From Mycogone perniciosa (Eukaryota > Ascomycota > Sordariomycetes > Hypocreales > Hypocreaceae): a DNA stretch of 64,000 nt. Positions 24,113 to 35,342 of this stretch are shown here, piece after piece (positions within the stretch are counted from its first letter, which is position 1; each line of letters starts with the position of its first letter). Made by a program: the position numbers and the translations under genes. Below the pieces are notes generated by a model. That model was not told where the DNA came from. It did no database searches and saw nothing but the letters and a program-made list of their open reading frames with translations. Location of the stretch: contig JAOALB010000042.1 in NCBI GenBank assembly GCA_025331125.1, forward strand, positions 20,505 to 84,504, written 5' to 3'.

Positions 24113-25457
24113 TCACTTCTTCCCGCTGCTCGCCTTGGCCTCCTCCTCAGCAATCAACACCTCAATCTCCTTCCCCACAAGCCACTCCTTGGCTGCTACC
24201 ATGATCTTATCCAGCGTCTCCCCGCCAGCCAACACATCCGGCAGGTTATGTACATCCAACCCAGCCCTGTGATCCGTACACCTATCTTGGTTGTAGTTAT
24301 ATGTGCGGATCTTGTCTCCCCTGGTGATCTGCGCCTGGGACAGTACACTACTTCTCAGCCTCGCAGCTTCTTCCTCTCGCTGCTCGGCCCTCTGGCTCGC
24401 AATTCGTGAGCGCAGCATCTTCCACGCATCCTCGCGGTTGCGCTGCTGCGAGCGGTGGTCTTGCATCGACACGGTGGTGCCAGTGGGAATGTGCGTCATG
24501 CGAATAGCCGACTCCGTCTTGTTTACATGCTGTCCCCCCGCACCGCGAGCGCGCATCGTCTCGATCCGCACGTCCTGGGGATTCACGTAAAAGTCGCTCT
24601 CCGGGTCATCGAAATCCGCATTGTCGGCGCTAGACTCGGCGAAGGAGGGGAGAACCCAGAGTGCAACGGCGCTGGTGTGCACACGGCCTTTGCTCTCGGT
24701 GCTGGGGATGCGCTGCACGCGATGCATGCCAGCCTCGCTGCGGAAGATGTCGTAGGCGCCTTGGTCCTGGATCTCGAGGATGGCTTCCTGGAGAGGCTGT
24801 TCGCCGGCCGAGGAAGATTGGTCGCCTGCAGCCTCTGCTAGTTCGTACTTGAGCACGTTGGCTCGATATCCCTGGCGCACGCAGAGCGCTTTATACATCT
24901 TGAACAGAGTATCGGTAAAGTACCTCCCCTCCAGGCCCCCAGGACCAGGTCGAAACTCGACCATGCAGGGCAGATCTGCAAAGGCATGTCGCGGCGTCAA
25001 GCTCACTTTGAGATTTCTCTCCAACGAGTCTAGCCTTGACCGCTCTGTTTCGAGCTCGTCCCGGGCTATCGATGCGAGTTCCAGATCTTGCTCTGGGTCT
25101 TCGACCATTGCTGTGAGCTCGGCAATGGAGGATCGGGCCTTTTCCCATGCTTTTAGGGCGGAGGCGACTCGGCTGAGTTCTCCCGCGCGCTTGGCTCTTG
25201 TGGCATCGAAGGAGCTATTAAGGGTCTTTTGGAGGTCTTCGTGCTCGGCAGTCAGGGATTGGGCGCGGCGAAGAAGACTTGGAGCGAGGGTGGAAGCGTC
25301 TGGGGATTTCTGTCAGTTGGCGAGGTTTTGGTTGAGTGGGATCCCAGATCTCAGAGAGGGCTGACGCACCATTGGAGGAGTAGCGCACGAATTGATGCTG
25401 ATAGGGGCGTCTTAAAGCTCTTATACAGCTTCGGCAGATCCACGGTGCTGCAGACAT
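24113..25457 (-). CDS. MRF1: Mitochondrial peptide chain release factor 1
   Basis: Exons 25457-25370 and 25299-24113 give 424 residues. Class-I release factor that ends mitochondrial translation at stop codons. The peptidyl-hydrolysis motif GGQ is at about 284-286 in RARGAGGQHVNKTESAIR. Upstream are EFRPGPGGLEGRYF and GMHRVQRIPSTESKGRVHTS, typical of RF1-type factors; downstream is DKIRTYNYNQDRCTDHR. The N-terminus (MSAAPWICRSCIRALRRPYQHQFVRYSS) is basic and Arg/Ser rich, as expected for mitochondrial import. The intron acceptor and donor restore SSN-DASTLAPSLLRRAQ. Confidence 0.95.
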
Positions 25458-25695
25458 CCTGCTGAAGGTGGCAATTGTATGGAGATGAAGAAGTTGGATT
25501 TGGATCATAGAATTGAGAAGCAGATGTACTCCGTACTCAGTACAGCTTCTGGAGACGCTCATTGGTGGGGCAGCAACTTCAACTTTTCAAATCAACCACT
25601 ACTTCGTACAGGCCAGCCAATATTCTCCTGGAAAGACAAACACTCTGCTATGCAGAGAAATTAGCCCCCCAAGAACCTACTAGGGGCTCAATCAT

Positions 25696-27096
25696 CTATG
25701 CTCTATTCTGCGGCTCTTCCTTGCTCTTGTCCCGCTGCACCTTCGCCCAAGTCAGCAGTATCACTCCCACAATCATACAAGCTCCTCCCCACATCTGGGC
25801 TACGAGAAAGCTCCCGTTTTCAACCTCGATCAGCTTTCCCGCCATTGGTGGCCCAGTCAGCGCAGATATGCTCACAATTGTGAAGATCATGCCGATCAGA
25901 GTCCCGCTCTTGCTCAGGTCTTTGGACAGGCCGGCCAGCGTGGCTGGGAACATGGACTGGATTCCCGCACAGAAGAAGCCGAAGAAGACGACCCAGACAT
26001 AGTCGCCTGCGATTGACTTCACCGCTGCCCAGGAAAAGATGCATATGGCGACTGACAGCACGGTAGGGATCAAGGTATTGACTGCGCCAAAGTATCGGTC
26101 GGCCAAGTATGCAGGAAGCAGACGTCCTGGAACTCCCACGCCATTGATAATCATCAATATTGTGAAGGATGTCGATTGTGTCCCTCCAAGACTGTCTATG
26201 GCGTATGCGCGCGCCTTTGGCAGATCAGCAAGACAACTAACAACTATCCCGCGGATCAGAGAATGAAGAAGGGGACTCACGTAGTAGTATGCAAAGTAGG
26301 TTGCCCACAGCGTGAAGAACATGCCAATGGCAAAGAGGAGATACGACGTCTCCTTGAACGCATTGAGCTCAACAATAGCGCCAGACTTACGTGGCGGCAG
26401 TCTTGTCTTAACCAGTGAGATGACAATGAGACTGCTAACAAGAACAATCAAGCCCAAGACCCGCACTGTCCAGCCGAATCCAACACGCGGGATCAGTTGC
26501 TGGGCGATCAGAGGATAAACCAACCCTCCTACACTAGCACCGCAAGTAACCAGTGAGACAGCCAGTGTCTTCTTTTTGGTAAAGTACGTCGACACGTTGG
26601 CAATAGTCGGGGCAAAGACAATGCCGCATCCCAAGCCCTGACACAGTCCCTGGGCAAGAAACAGCTGCCAATAGGTGCTGGCCACGCTCGTCGTGAAAAT
26701 TCCGATGAGCTGCATCAATGATCCCGCAATCAACATCGTTTTGTAGTATCCAGCGTCGAAGGCTCGGCCGGAAAAGATGCCGACAAGGAAGACGAGACAT
26801 GCTTGAATACTGCCAACCCAAGATACAACCGAAGGATCTACGGATAGCGTCTTCACATAGTAGGGCTGGAAGATGCCGAAGCTGATGATGTATCCCCAAG
26901 TGTTGAAGACGACTAAATGGCCTGCCACAACTTGAAGCCAAGCCACAAGGCCGCCGTCAGGAGGAGGCTCTATGCCGTTATGAGGGACAGTCTCGGTACA
27001 GTCGGTGATCTTTTGCGTCAAGTTGACTATGGTCGGCTTGGGTTGAACGGTAACTTTTTCCAGGGGTGTTTCGACGAGCACTGTTGTAGTTGCCAT
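25696..27096 (-). CDS. MFS monocarboxylate-type transporter (MCH/MCT family)
   Basis: Exons 27096-26281 and 26214-25696 give 444 residues. The intron (66 nt, GTGAGT..AAAG) is a multiple of three and has no stop, so the ORF also reads through; splicing is preferred because it joins AYYY to ARAYAIDSLG and removes a segment atypical of the loop. Features: cytoplasmic N-tail with PPPDGGLVAWLQV, the hallmark of the MCT/MCH group (PDGGWGW-like), then about 12 hydrophobic spans. A charged loop (RLPPRKSGAIVELNAFKE) separates the halves. Fungal members are monocarboxylate, riboflavin or orphan carriers; the substrate cannot be told. It lies 238 bp downstream of MRF1 on the same strand. Confidence 0.9.
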   Translation of the reverse strand: MATTTVLVETPLEKVTVQPKPTIVNLTQKITDCTETVPHNGIEPPPDGGLVAWLQVVAGHLVVFNTWGYIISFGIFQPYYVKTLSVDPSVVSWVGSIQACLVFLVGIFSGRAFDAGYYKTMLIAGSLMQLIGIFTTSVASTYWQLFLAQGLCQGLGCGIVFAPTIANVSTYFTKKKTLAVSLVTCGASVGGLVYPLIAQQLIPRVGFGWTVRVLGLIVLVSSLIVISLVKTRLPPRKSGAIVELNAFKETSYLLFAIGMFFTLWATYFAYYYVSPLLHSLIRGIVVSCLADLPKARAYAIDSLGGTQSTSFTILMIINGVGVPGRLLPAYLADRYFGAVNTLIPTVLSVAICIFSWAAVKSIAGDYVWVVFFGFFCAGIQSMFPATLAGLSKDLSKSGTLIGMIFTIVSISALTGPPMAGKLIEVENGSFLVAQMWGGACMIVGVILLTWAKVQRDKSKEEPQNRA

Positions 27097-28205
27097 TGTG
27101 GGATTCTGGGCCCTGATGGGAATTCACAGTGAAACAAGTGACCCGGGGGGGGTATGTGACTAAACCACAACACACAAGATCTATGTCATATACATATATA
27201 TATATATATGTATGATGTTTTTGATGAGTAAATCTACGGGTTGTTTCTGCCGATATCGCTGCGTATGCATCAAGCTTGCCGCCCAAGGAACACGAGACAC
27301 TGCTAGTGCTCCATGATGCAGGATGAATAGAGCTAGATGACGAGTCGGTCTGTGACTGTATGTCTAGCAGCACAACAGAAATGAAGCCTCACGGGTAGTG
27401 GTCGAGCATGTAGCTATGCGGTATTATGCGACAACAAATGTACACGTTGAGATGAACATCACTGTTTAAACGAAGTAAGCAAATTTAGCCTTGTTCTTCG
27501 TACTCCGTACTTATGTATAGAATATTCGAAACTGTGGAGCCGGATAACTCGGTAGTTGGAGGTGGACCAGACAGAGGGAGTGACATATTGTCTGGGGTAA
27601 TCTAGAGTAAAGCAGGATATAATTTGTAAATACAGAGGAGGAAGCAGCACATCTACCATGCCGGTTAATGTCCTTAAACTAATAGTATATCATCTTAGTA
27701 CGGAGTACGGAGTAAATCTGCCCCTATTCTGCAGCTGTCATCTGGGGTCAACCAACCAAGGAGCCTTGTCATCGGTCCGATCACCCGGCAGAAACGCCGC
27801 GAATTCTCCGTCTTCCGGGCATCGGCGCCGACTTTGATTTGTAATGCAATTCATTACAGCAAGCCGTCTGACGGAGCTCCGTTGCCCTTTTGTCAGCGAC
27901 TTTATCTGATTCGATATGCACGTCAGCTATAGGCCCATATGTATGTATCTCAAGTCTGGTAAAAAATGATCGATCGCTTTTTATCGGCATCGGCCCGCAG
28001 CTGAAAGAATTGCAAACTACGCCCTATGAATCCTTTGGATGGGGTCAACAAACCGCGCACCAATCGTAGAGTAGATCGACGTTGTGTTCAAGAGTAAAAC
28101 GGCGTTATATATTGTATTGATTCGATACATATATATACAGAAGTTTCTTTGCTGGTCCCTATCTCCTCCATATCCTCTTAATCCTCAATCTTAAAAAAAT
28201 TCACC
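27097..28205. other. Divergent intergenic region
   Basis: Promoter region for the MFS gene (-) and the GST (+). It contains a (TA)n tract, TACTCCGTA at 27501-27509, and two overlapping TACGGAGTA copies at 27699-27714. No gene is seen. Confidence 0.5.
27190..27213. repeat. (TA)n microsatellite
   Basis: About ten TA units with flanking TATG, roughly 95 bp upstream of the MFS gene start. Confidence 0.8.
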
Positions 28206-28901
28206 ATGACTTACACCCTCTATATCGGCAACAAGCGGTACTCATCCTGGTCCATGCGACCATGGGTCCTCCTCAAAGCCCTCCAGGTTCCGTTTGAGGA
28301 GAAGCTCTACTTCTTCAAGGCTGGCCAGCTCCAACCCGAGTTCCTCGCCTTCTCTCCCAGCGGCAAAGTGCCCTGTCTCCACGACGGAAGCAACTCAGTC
28401 GTCGTCTGGGACTCACTCGCCATCGCGGAGTATATCGCTGAGAAGCATCCAAGCGCATGGCCCAGAGATGTTGCGGCCCGCACCTTTGCCCGGTGCGCTG
28501 CCGCTGAGATGCACTCTGGCTTTTCTGCCATCCGAAACGAGTGCTCCATGAACGTGGCGCTGCGCATTGAGCTGGGAGAGCCCAGTGAAGCTCTGCAGCG
28601 TGATCTCGATCGCTTCACTGCTTTGTTCAAGGAGGGTCTAGAGAAGTTTGGAGGACCCTGGTTGGCGGGCAACGAGTTCACAGTTGTCGATGCCTTCTAT
28701 GCGCCAATTGCGTCGCGGTGCAAGACCTTTGGGATCAAGCTAGATGGAGCTGCCGGCCAATATATCGATCGTCTGTACGACCACCCTGCTGTCCAGGAGT
28801 GGATTCAGCAAGGTATTGTTGAGCAAGGAATAGAGCCGAGCAAAGAGGCAGACGGCATTGCAGGTCGCAGGGTACTAGAGAATTTGGCCGAATCCAAGTA
28901 A
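28206..28901 (+). CDS. Glutathione S-transferase family protein
   Basis: Intronless, 231 residues. The N-terminal thioredoxin-fold half starts TLYIGNKRYSSWSMRPWVLLKA, with candidate catalytic Ser13/Ser14. The cis-Pro loop is GKVPCLHDG, and ES/DS-type glutathione contacts appear as VWDSLAIAEYIAEKHP. The helical C-terminal half has ARCAAAEMHSGF and the N-capping FTVVDAFYAPI. The RYSSWSMRPW signature is shared with bacterial GSTs annotated as YfcF/maleylacetoacetate isomerase-like, so detoxification or isomerase activity are both possible. No targeting signal. Its stop is only 50 bp from the stop of the convergent transporter gene. Confidence 0.93.
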   Translation: MTYTLYIGNKRYSSWSMRPWVLLKALQVPFEEKLYFFKAGQLQPEFLAFSPSGKVPCLHDGSNSVVVWDSLAIAEYIAEKHPSAWPRDVAARTFARCAAAEMHSGFSAIRNECSMNVALRIELGEPSEALQRDLDRFTALFKEGLEKFGGPWLAGNEFTVVDAFYAPIASRCKTFGIKLDGAAGQYIDRLYDHPAVQEWIQQGIVEQGIEPSKEADGIAGRRVLENLAESK

Positions 28902-28951
28902 ACTCGCGCGTGCGGTATTATTACGATTAATTATAAGTACCTCAAAAGCAC

Positions 28952-30686
28952 CTATGCTTTCAGTCCCATGTTGCTAGTGTCATATCCGTTTTCCTCCAAG
29001 TACGCCTTGAACCGAGCATCTTCATCTTCCAGTGCCTTCGGAGCCTGTCGGGGGTTGTTAGCATCACTGATATCTCATCTCAGGAGAGCCGCGTTGAAGC
29101 ACTTACGTTAGGGATGAGGAACCACACGAACATGATACCAACCACTGAGACGCCACTTCCAATTAAGAACACAGTCTGCTGGCCTACAACCTGGTCCTTG
29201 TAGCTGCTGAGGACTTTGCTCAGAGCCGTCGTACCAATAGCCGCACCGACTTTTCCAATAGCAGCCGCGAAGCCCAAGAAAGTTCCTCGCACCGGCGTAG
29301 CGAAGGATTCACTTGAAACCAAAAAGTTGCAGTCACCAGGGCCGACAGACAAGAATGTCTGGAAAAGAGCGTACAAGACGACGAACAGTGGGAAGATGTT
29401 GTTGAGCTTGAGCATCGCTCCACCGATGGCAAAGCCGAAGACACAGACAATAGACCAGCCCAGCGCGTACGTCTGCTTGCGACCGATACGATCCATCATC
29501 ATGGCACCGATAAACGCTCCAGGTAAAGCAAAGAAGTTTACCAAAGCGGAATAGCCGGTCGACTCGATCAATGTAAGGTTATTGGAGAAACCAGAGACGA
29601 GTGTCGGTGCGAGGAGGTTGAACGGGTACACAACGAAATCGTAGAGGAACCAGGCGCCGCAGCATCCCAAGAGGGCCTTCCAGTAAAACTTAATGGCCAG
29701 CTTGTATGGGATGTTCTTCTGAATGGCATGTTTTCGATACTGCTTCGAGTCGGCCAGGCGCATTCGGAAGAAGAAAATGAACAGTGGCAGCTATAATGTG
29801 CTCAGCGTGTGAACCAAGTTACATGGCGAAAAGGGGGAGTGAGGGAGTATTACCACAATACCAATACCGAAGCAGATTCTCCAGATTCCGTCGCTTGCGG
29901 TGTCCTTGTAGGCGGCCAGGACGATCAAGGAGACAATACTTGAGGCGACGAATCCTGAGATAATGGCTGCGTTGGTCGAGACGGCAACGAGCATTCCACG
30001 TCTCTTCCCCATCTTCTCCGAGTCGTCGGCGCACTCCAGAGCCTGAGTCGTGCAGACGGCATATTCACCACCTTGAAACAAAATTGTTAGCTACCTCTCC
30101 CCCCATCATTTTGACGTGGTTAATCGACATACCAGCACCCACTCCGGCCACACCACGGCCAATTACCATCATCCACAGCATTCCCTCAACGGTAGTTCCA
30201 TGAGCAGCCGTCGCGATAACGATTCCCTGGACACGATTGTCGTTTAGACATGGACTGAGTCAAGACACTGTCAAGAGCGACGATACTTACGAGAACCAAG
30301 AAGAGGGTTGTGAGAATGATGCCGATACGTCGCCCAAATCGGTCAATGCAGAGACCAAATATCAGCATGCCGAAGATGTCACCGATGAGAATTGAGTTGG
30401 AAAGTCTCGTTTTGACATCAGCCGTCATCTCCTTGGGATAGCTATGGTTACCTCGGTCAGTGATAAGATCCTACTTGAAGTGACGGAGGGATACTCACAG
30501 TTTAGACAGCACACTCTGCATATACCCGATGACCTGAATGTTGTAGCCATCGGAGAAGAGAGCAACGCCCTGGACCAGCACGTCCAGATTTCCAACACGT
30601 CTCGCCGGAGCTGGAGACGGGACATCATTCTCAGAGGAAACGGTCACGTCCGCGTCGGAATTCGTTCGTTCCTTTGGGCTTTCCAT
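28952..30686 (-). CDS. MFS transporter, phosphate:H+ symporter (PHS) family, GIT1/PHO84-like
   Basis: Six exons: 30686-30499, 30441-30291, 30226-30133, 30071-29854, 29790-29107 and 29044-28952, giving 475 residues. After a 35-residue cytoplasmic head come NLDVLVQGVALFSDGYNIQVIGYM and, across intron 1, LYPKEMTADVKTRLSNSILIGDIFGML..DRFGRRIG, the MFS loop-2 signature. GVGAGGEYAVC is the PHS-family analogue of GIGIGGDYPLS. The second half has MMMDRIGRKQTY. About 12 TM spans. The LFSDGYN segment favours glycerophosphodiester/glycerophosphoinositol permeases (Git1) over Pho84, but the substrate is inferred. It diverges from the PhoD-like gene, with shared CACGTG boxes. Confidence 0.9.
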
Positions 30687-30899
30687 GGCGAATGGAGAAC
30701 AGTAAATCTTCCCAACAAGTCTGCAATGTTGCGATGGTGGGTTGTCGGTGTTGAGATTTAAGGTGCCGAAACCGCAGCCCTGTTTTTCGTCCTCCTGTCA
30801 ACAGCAAAGGATTCCTCTCCTAGATGAGACCGGCAGGTTCGTCATCTTTTATCAACCCATAGATCTAATCAACAGGGTTGAAGTTTTGAGCTCGTATTC

Positions 30900-30906
30900 G
30901 CACGTG
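30900..30906. promoter_or_regulatory. CACGTG box
   Basis: GCACGTG followed by GA, about 215 bp upstream of the transporter ATG. Confidence 0.4.
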
Positions 30907-31192
30907 GAAAGGACTTTTGTGTAATTGGATGGATGTTTGATCTACAATGAATTCTTCGCTTATACGGAACATGGCTTCACTTTTTTTTTGGTATGGATAG
31001 AATGCCTGCCAAACCCGTCTGTAAAAGTCTTGGGGCTTTTCATTAGCCTCAACAATAGTAGGGAATCATTGCGACGACCTAGTATATTGCATTTCTTCCG
31101 TAGTGATCAACATAAATCAGTGTCATCTGATCTATGGGTTCGGGAAGTGGCCGAGACCCGCTGAGTAAGGAACTCATTTATGACAAAGGGCA

Positions 31193-31201
31193 GCACGTGG
31201 G
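31193..31201. promoter_or_regulatory. Pho4-type site GCACGTGGG
   Basis: Identical to the high-affinity Pho4 nonamer of yeast PHO genes (established for yeast; NUC-1/PalcA homologues in filamentous fungi bind CACGTG). Confidence 0.5.
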
Positions 31202-31403
31202 TAAACAATTGTATGTCATTGAACATCGGCTAAACGCCTTTCTTCACAACCTCCAGAATACGGAGCAGTGTACGGAGTATGGAGTTTATAGCCATCAAAG
31301 GATACGAGACTATTGAGGAATCATTCTTGGGACCATCAGTGGAGAGGTTTCCGGCTAATTCTGGTTAGCATTGCGAATTCGGATGTTGCAAACCGATGCC
31401 CAA

Positions 31404-31413
31404 CCACGTGGGG
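31404..31413. promoter_or_regulatory. CACGTGGGG box
   Basis: CCACGTGGGG, a CACGTG core with a G-rich 3' flank as favoured by Pho4. Confidence 0.45.
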
Positions 31414-31588
31414 TGCAGTGCACTATTGCCTCGGGACTTTTGTTTATCTACCGCTTCTATTGGTGACATATTACTGATTACTAGGACGATCCGTTTAACC
31501 GAGCCGTAAGGCCTCTGGATACTTCACATCTGGATGGGTGGAGAAACAATGTCTCCTCGCTCGGGAGCAGAGGTGCAATACCGGAGCA

Positions 31589-31596
31589 GCACGTGG
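31589..31596. promoter_or_regulatory. CACGTG box
   Basis: GCACGTGG, about 200 bp upstream of the PhoD-like ATG. Confidence 0.45.
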
Positions 31597-31793
31597 CCTT
31601 GAACTCGTGCATCGATTCATCGTAAATGGATAAAGGTTTAGATAGACTAGATTTAGGTTAACGATATGAACGGCTTTACAGGCATCGTTGCCATTGGTCC
31701 GAGTCTGACCAAAATGTCAATGATGCCTCACAGCGGCCCAGTGTGCAACCTCACAAACACATCAATAACGTTCCCGAATTCAAGGTTCCCGAA

Positions 31794-33500
31794 ATGTTTC
31801 TGTCTTCAGTATTGGACGCCATCGTTGGGGTTGCTACACTCAGTCTCAGACTGAATGCTGTCATCTTCACCCAATTTGTAAGTTGCAAAGTTCAATGTGG
31901 CTGCGGTCTCACGACTTATTCCTTACCCTAGCACCCCATCGGATATATTTATTTGAACCGCGTCTACACCAGCTTCGTCATCTATATACTAGGAGTCCTT
32001 TTGCGATCTGCCTTTGGTCGACAACGCCATGGATCGTCCAACCGCTATCATCCAGTCTCGATCCTGTTATTAGGCAACGTCAATCCGCGGCGGCCCGTTC
32101 TATCATTAGCTTCCCTCTTTCTAAATTTCTTCAGTCTTTTCTCGGTTTGTGACTTCATCTACCGAGGCCATGTGCTCCATCAATCTCACGACGTGTCATT
32201 TTCTCGTGTCGGCTATGTGGATGAAGCTTCAGCGCGGGTGACTATCCGCGCTCCTTCAGCTCCAAATGTGTCAGTTGAGTTGATCTTGACCCTTCGATCT
32301 GTCCCAGAGAAGGTCGTCGCGACACAGGTCAAGCCAGCAACATCTGAATGTGACTACATGTCAACATTCATCTTCTCCAACCTGCAAGCAGACACTGAGT
32401 ATCAATATGTTACCAATGCGAGCCACATGGGAACATTTCGCACCGCACAGGTCAACCCAAAGCGATGGAGTCTCGTTTCAACAAGTTGTATTACACCTTT
32501 TTACCCTTACAAACCCTGGAATCATGCACTGCGAGTTCGAGGTCTGGAGTATCTCGACAAGCACCTGTCCACCGAGCCTGTCGATATGATGCTCTTTCTA
32601 GGCGACTTCATCTATATTGATCTGCCCATACCACATGGATGGACAGAAGAGCACTACGTCACAGCGTACCGAAAAGTCTACGCATCAAAAAGTTGGACCT
32701 CAAGGCTGCGCTCTCTTCCTTGGGTACACGTCTATGATGACCATGAGATCATCAATGACGCAACTAAAGAAGAGACCGAATTATACTCATTAGCCATGAA
32801 GCCTTTCCGGGATTACCAGGGAGAAGCTAATCCATCTTCCACGCTAGGGCAAGACAAGACGCACTTCGTGTTCAATCGAGGAGATGTTTTGTTCTTTGTC
32901 CTCGATACGCGACGCTACAGATCAGACAACACATTAGCTGATGGCCCAGAGAAGACAATGCTTGGAGATTCTCAGCTTGCCGACTTGGAGCATTGGCTAG
33001 ATGCAGAACAACGCTGGAAAGTGGTCGTCAGCAGTGTGCCCTTCACTCGGAACTGGCGTGGACCCGATTCAGCCGATAGTTGGTCCGGGTACCTGTGGGA
33101 ACGAGACAGGATTCTAGATAAGATGAAGCAGACTGATGGTGTTGTCATCTTGAGTGGTGTAAGTTCTATGTTGAAACGTTTGATCAAGAGTAGAGTTGAT
33201 AAGTTTTTATCATAGGACCGGCACGAACATGCAACAACGTTGTTTCCTTCTGGTAACAAGGGAGGAAAAGACGTTATCGAGTTTTCCACGTCACCGTTGA
33301 ATCAGTTCTATGAGCCCTTTGTCCGTTATCATAAGCAGGTTGAGGACACAGATATCTCGATATATTCGCATGCGCCAGGTAACTCAAAATTCAGCATTGT
33401 CACTTTCGACACGTCGGATGAGAAGCATCTGGATGTTCAGTATAAGCTAGTGGTTGATGGTGATCAGGTATGGACGTATAACTGGACTTGTGATAAGTGA
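31794..33500 (+). CDS. PhoD-like metallophosphatase (alkaline phosphatase D/phosphodiesterase), membrane-anchored
   Basis: Exons 31794-31877, 31932-33158 and 33216-33500 give 531 residues. The N-terminus (MFLSSVLDAIVGVATLSLR) and at least one further hydrophobic span before residue 100 suggest membrane anchoring. The PhoD body starts YRGHVLHQSHDVSFSRVGYV. Metal and catalytic motifs are LFLGDFIYID, VHVYDDHEIINDA and, formed across intron 2, LSGDRHEHAT. Family members hydrolyse phosphomonoesters and diesters with Fe/Ca-type centres. The protein is shorter at the N-terminus than many fungal PhoD proteins that carry several TM spans. The divergent PHS transporter suggests joint phosphate scavenging. 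Confidence 0.9.
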
Positions 33501-34770
33501 TGGAGACGCAGCTGCCGATAGCTATTATGTAACCCTATTAGTAAAGACACCAAGGCTCCTAGGGAGGTGTTCTTAACTGAGATTGTAAATGTAAGAGAGC
33601 CAGGAGCCTCACACCGTGGAGCTAGGGTTCATTAGACTGGGGTGAAATACTGCAGACTATTAATACATACTTATCAATATTAGGCTGATATTGTATTAGC
33701 TACTGCTCAAGTACTACGGAGTACACCATGAAGGTATACTTTGTCTGACTACAAAATCTTCCCAGTCTCCATGCAGTTAGCAGTGAAGGCTCATAGCTTG
33801 TTATCCTTGGTGAAAATATCTCTCGGATAATACGGAGTACAGATCTGGTTTAAAAATACGGGCATAATACGAGAAATACTACGGAGCAGGTGGACCGTAT
33901 TTAGAAGCCCGAGGTAACATGTACTCGTAAGCAACGCATCTAGGTTCTTAAGCACTTGAATTGAGTAGCCAGGAAATCATAACATATGAGAAAGATACAC
34001 CTCTTTATACACATCTGTCTGAGAGATCAACAGGGGTGGAATTGAGACGCCTGACGCCCCCATTTTGTGTTATGACAGCGACTACATGAACGCGCTACGT
34101 GACAGATGGGTCAACTAGCGAGCTGGTTCGAAGATATGATACGAGTACCCCGTACATGTAGTGAAAGGGTATTGCATAGTGCTGCTTATTGGAATCCACA
34201 CAGAGAAGCTCATTATCCGGTGCATCCGGAGTACAGCTAACGTATAAAACACCCAGGGATTAAGGCCAGGGGTTGTATGATTTTGGGCCAATGGGTTAAA
34301 AAAAGAAATCAGGTGGGGTATTTAAAAGTTTAGGTTATAAATAGGTAGCCGAATAGGCTTTCAAATTAAAGTGGGATAAAATAGAATAAACTTAGATATA
34401 AAAAAAAATCAAAAAAAAATAAAACCTATTTATGAGCTGAGATAATAGGTTATATTTAGGTATAGCGTAATTTCGTTTAGGTCTTTTTTATAATTAAACC
34501 TAAACCAACCCACTACCCGCAGAGCTCGAGTATAGTGACTAGACAATGACACAGATACGATAATCTATTAACATTGCTTGGCTTGGCTAGGAACACGACA
34601 AATATAAAGTTCGACTATATAGGAATAATGTATATATTTCTGATTCAGAATAAATATAGAAATTAATTTCCATAATAGTCTTGCTAGAACGAGCGAGTAG
34701 AACGATAAGGAATCCTTTTCTGGATTTATATTGGAACATGATGTGTTGGAATACAACAAATGGCCGTGTT
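33501..34770. other. Gene-poor stretch with AT-rich island
   Basis: Has TACGGAGTA at 33715 and 33831. An AT-rich island at about 34280-34510 with A-runs contains a 10-bp inverted pair ATAAATAGGT (34337) / ACCTATTTAT (34424), possibly an eroded small element. No gene is seen. Confidence 0.45.
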
Positions 34771-35342
34771 TCATCCCAAATTGTTGCCAGAAAATACCAC
34801 AGCGTCGTTAGGTGAGCGTAGGTCAACGTCTTTTGTACATTGGCAACGTCCAGGTGACCTGCATTGTGCCAAAACCGTAGGAGTAAGTAGTTGCCCGCAA
34901 TCTAATCCAGAGGGCCGCCAATTTGTGTCGCACACCATCTTGCCAGATGAACAATCGCAGCACAGTTGGCAATTGCCAATCGCGTCCATGAGTTCCATTG
35001 CTTGGTCCTCACTGCGTTCTATATTGTCAGCGATGCCGAAGTTGCACCTGGGCATCGTAACCCAACGCGATGAGCTGTAGGCTTTCATTCGCCTATTTGC
35101 AATCACCGCGTTCAATATTCTCTGATTATTCCAGATTAGCGCTAAGAACCAAGTACGATTGGATATGACCGTACAGAAATGTCCCTCCCGAGTCCTCGAG
35201 AACTCAAACTGTTCCCATTCTCAGCGTCGGCGGTAGCGGCAACCTCAGTTCCACTGTCTTCAGTTGCAGCATCGGCAACCGCCAGCTGTATGTTGAAGAC
35301 AGAAACTAGAGCGAGGTGAACCAGAAACCCGTAAACTTTCAT
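34771..35342 (-). CDS. Small secreted cysteine-rich protein, unrecognised
   Basis: Exons 35342-35175 and 35121-34771 give 172 residues. Signal peptide MKVYGFLVHLALVSVFNIQLAVADA, then a Glu/Ala/Ser-rich linker with SSRGLGRD, then a Cys-rich domain with ten cysteines grouped as C-x(n)-CQLCCDC, VC, DC and QCRSPGRCQC. The intron (53 nt, donor GTACGG) was preferred over a nearer GTACTT donor, which would leave a 35-nt intron. I know no family with this cysteine pattern. Size, secretion, cysteines and position beside a mutated repeat make it effector- or defence-peptide-like, which is inference. The gene model is only moderately sure. Confidence 0.6.

Larger units (their letters stand above)
30687..31793. 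promoter_or_regulatory. Shared divergent promoter with four CACGTG boxes
   Basis: 1.1 kb between the PHS transporter (-) and the PhoD-like gene (+). It has four CACGTG hexamers (30901, 31194, 31405, 31590) against about 0.3 expected by chance. One lies about 215 bp before one ATG and one about 200 bp before the other. No gene is seen. Confidence 0.55.

Noticed and set aside
35122..35156. 35-nt intron with GTACTT donor in the cysteine-rich gene
   Set aside because: Too short. The donor at 35174 gives 53 nt in the same frame.
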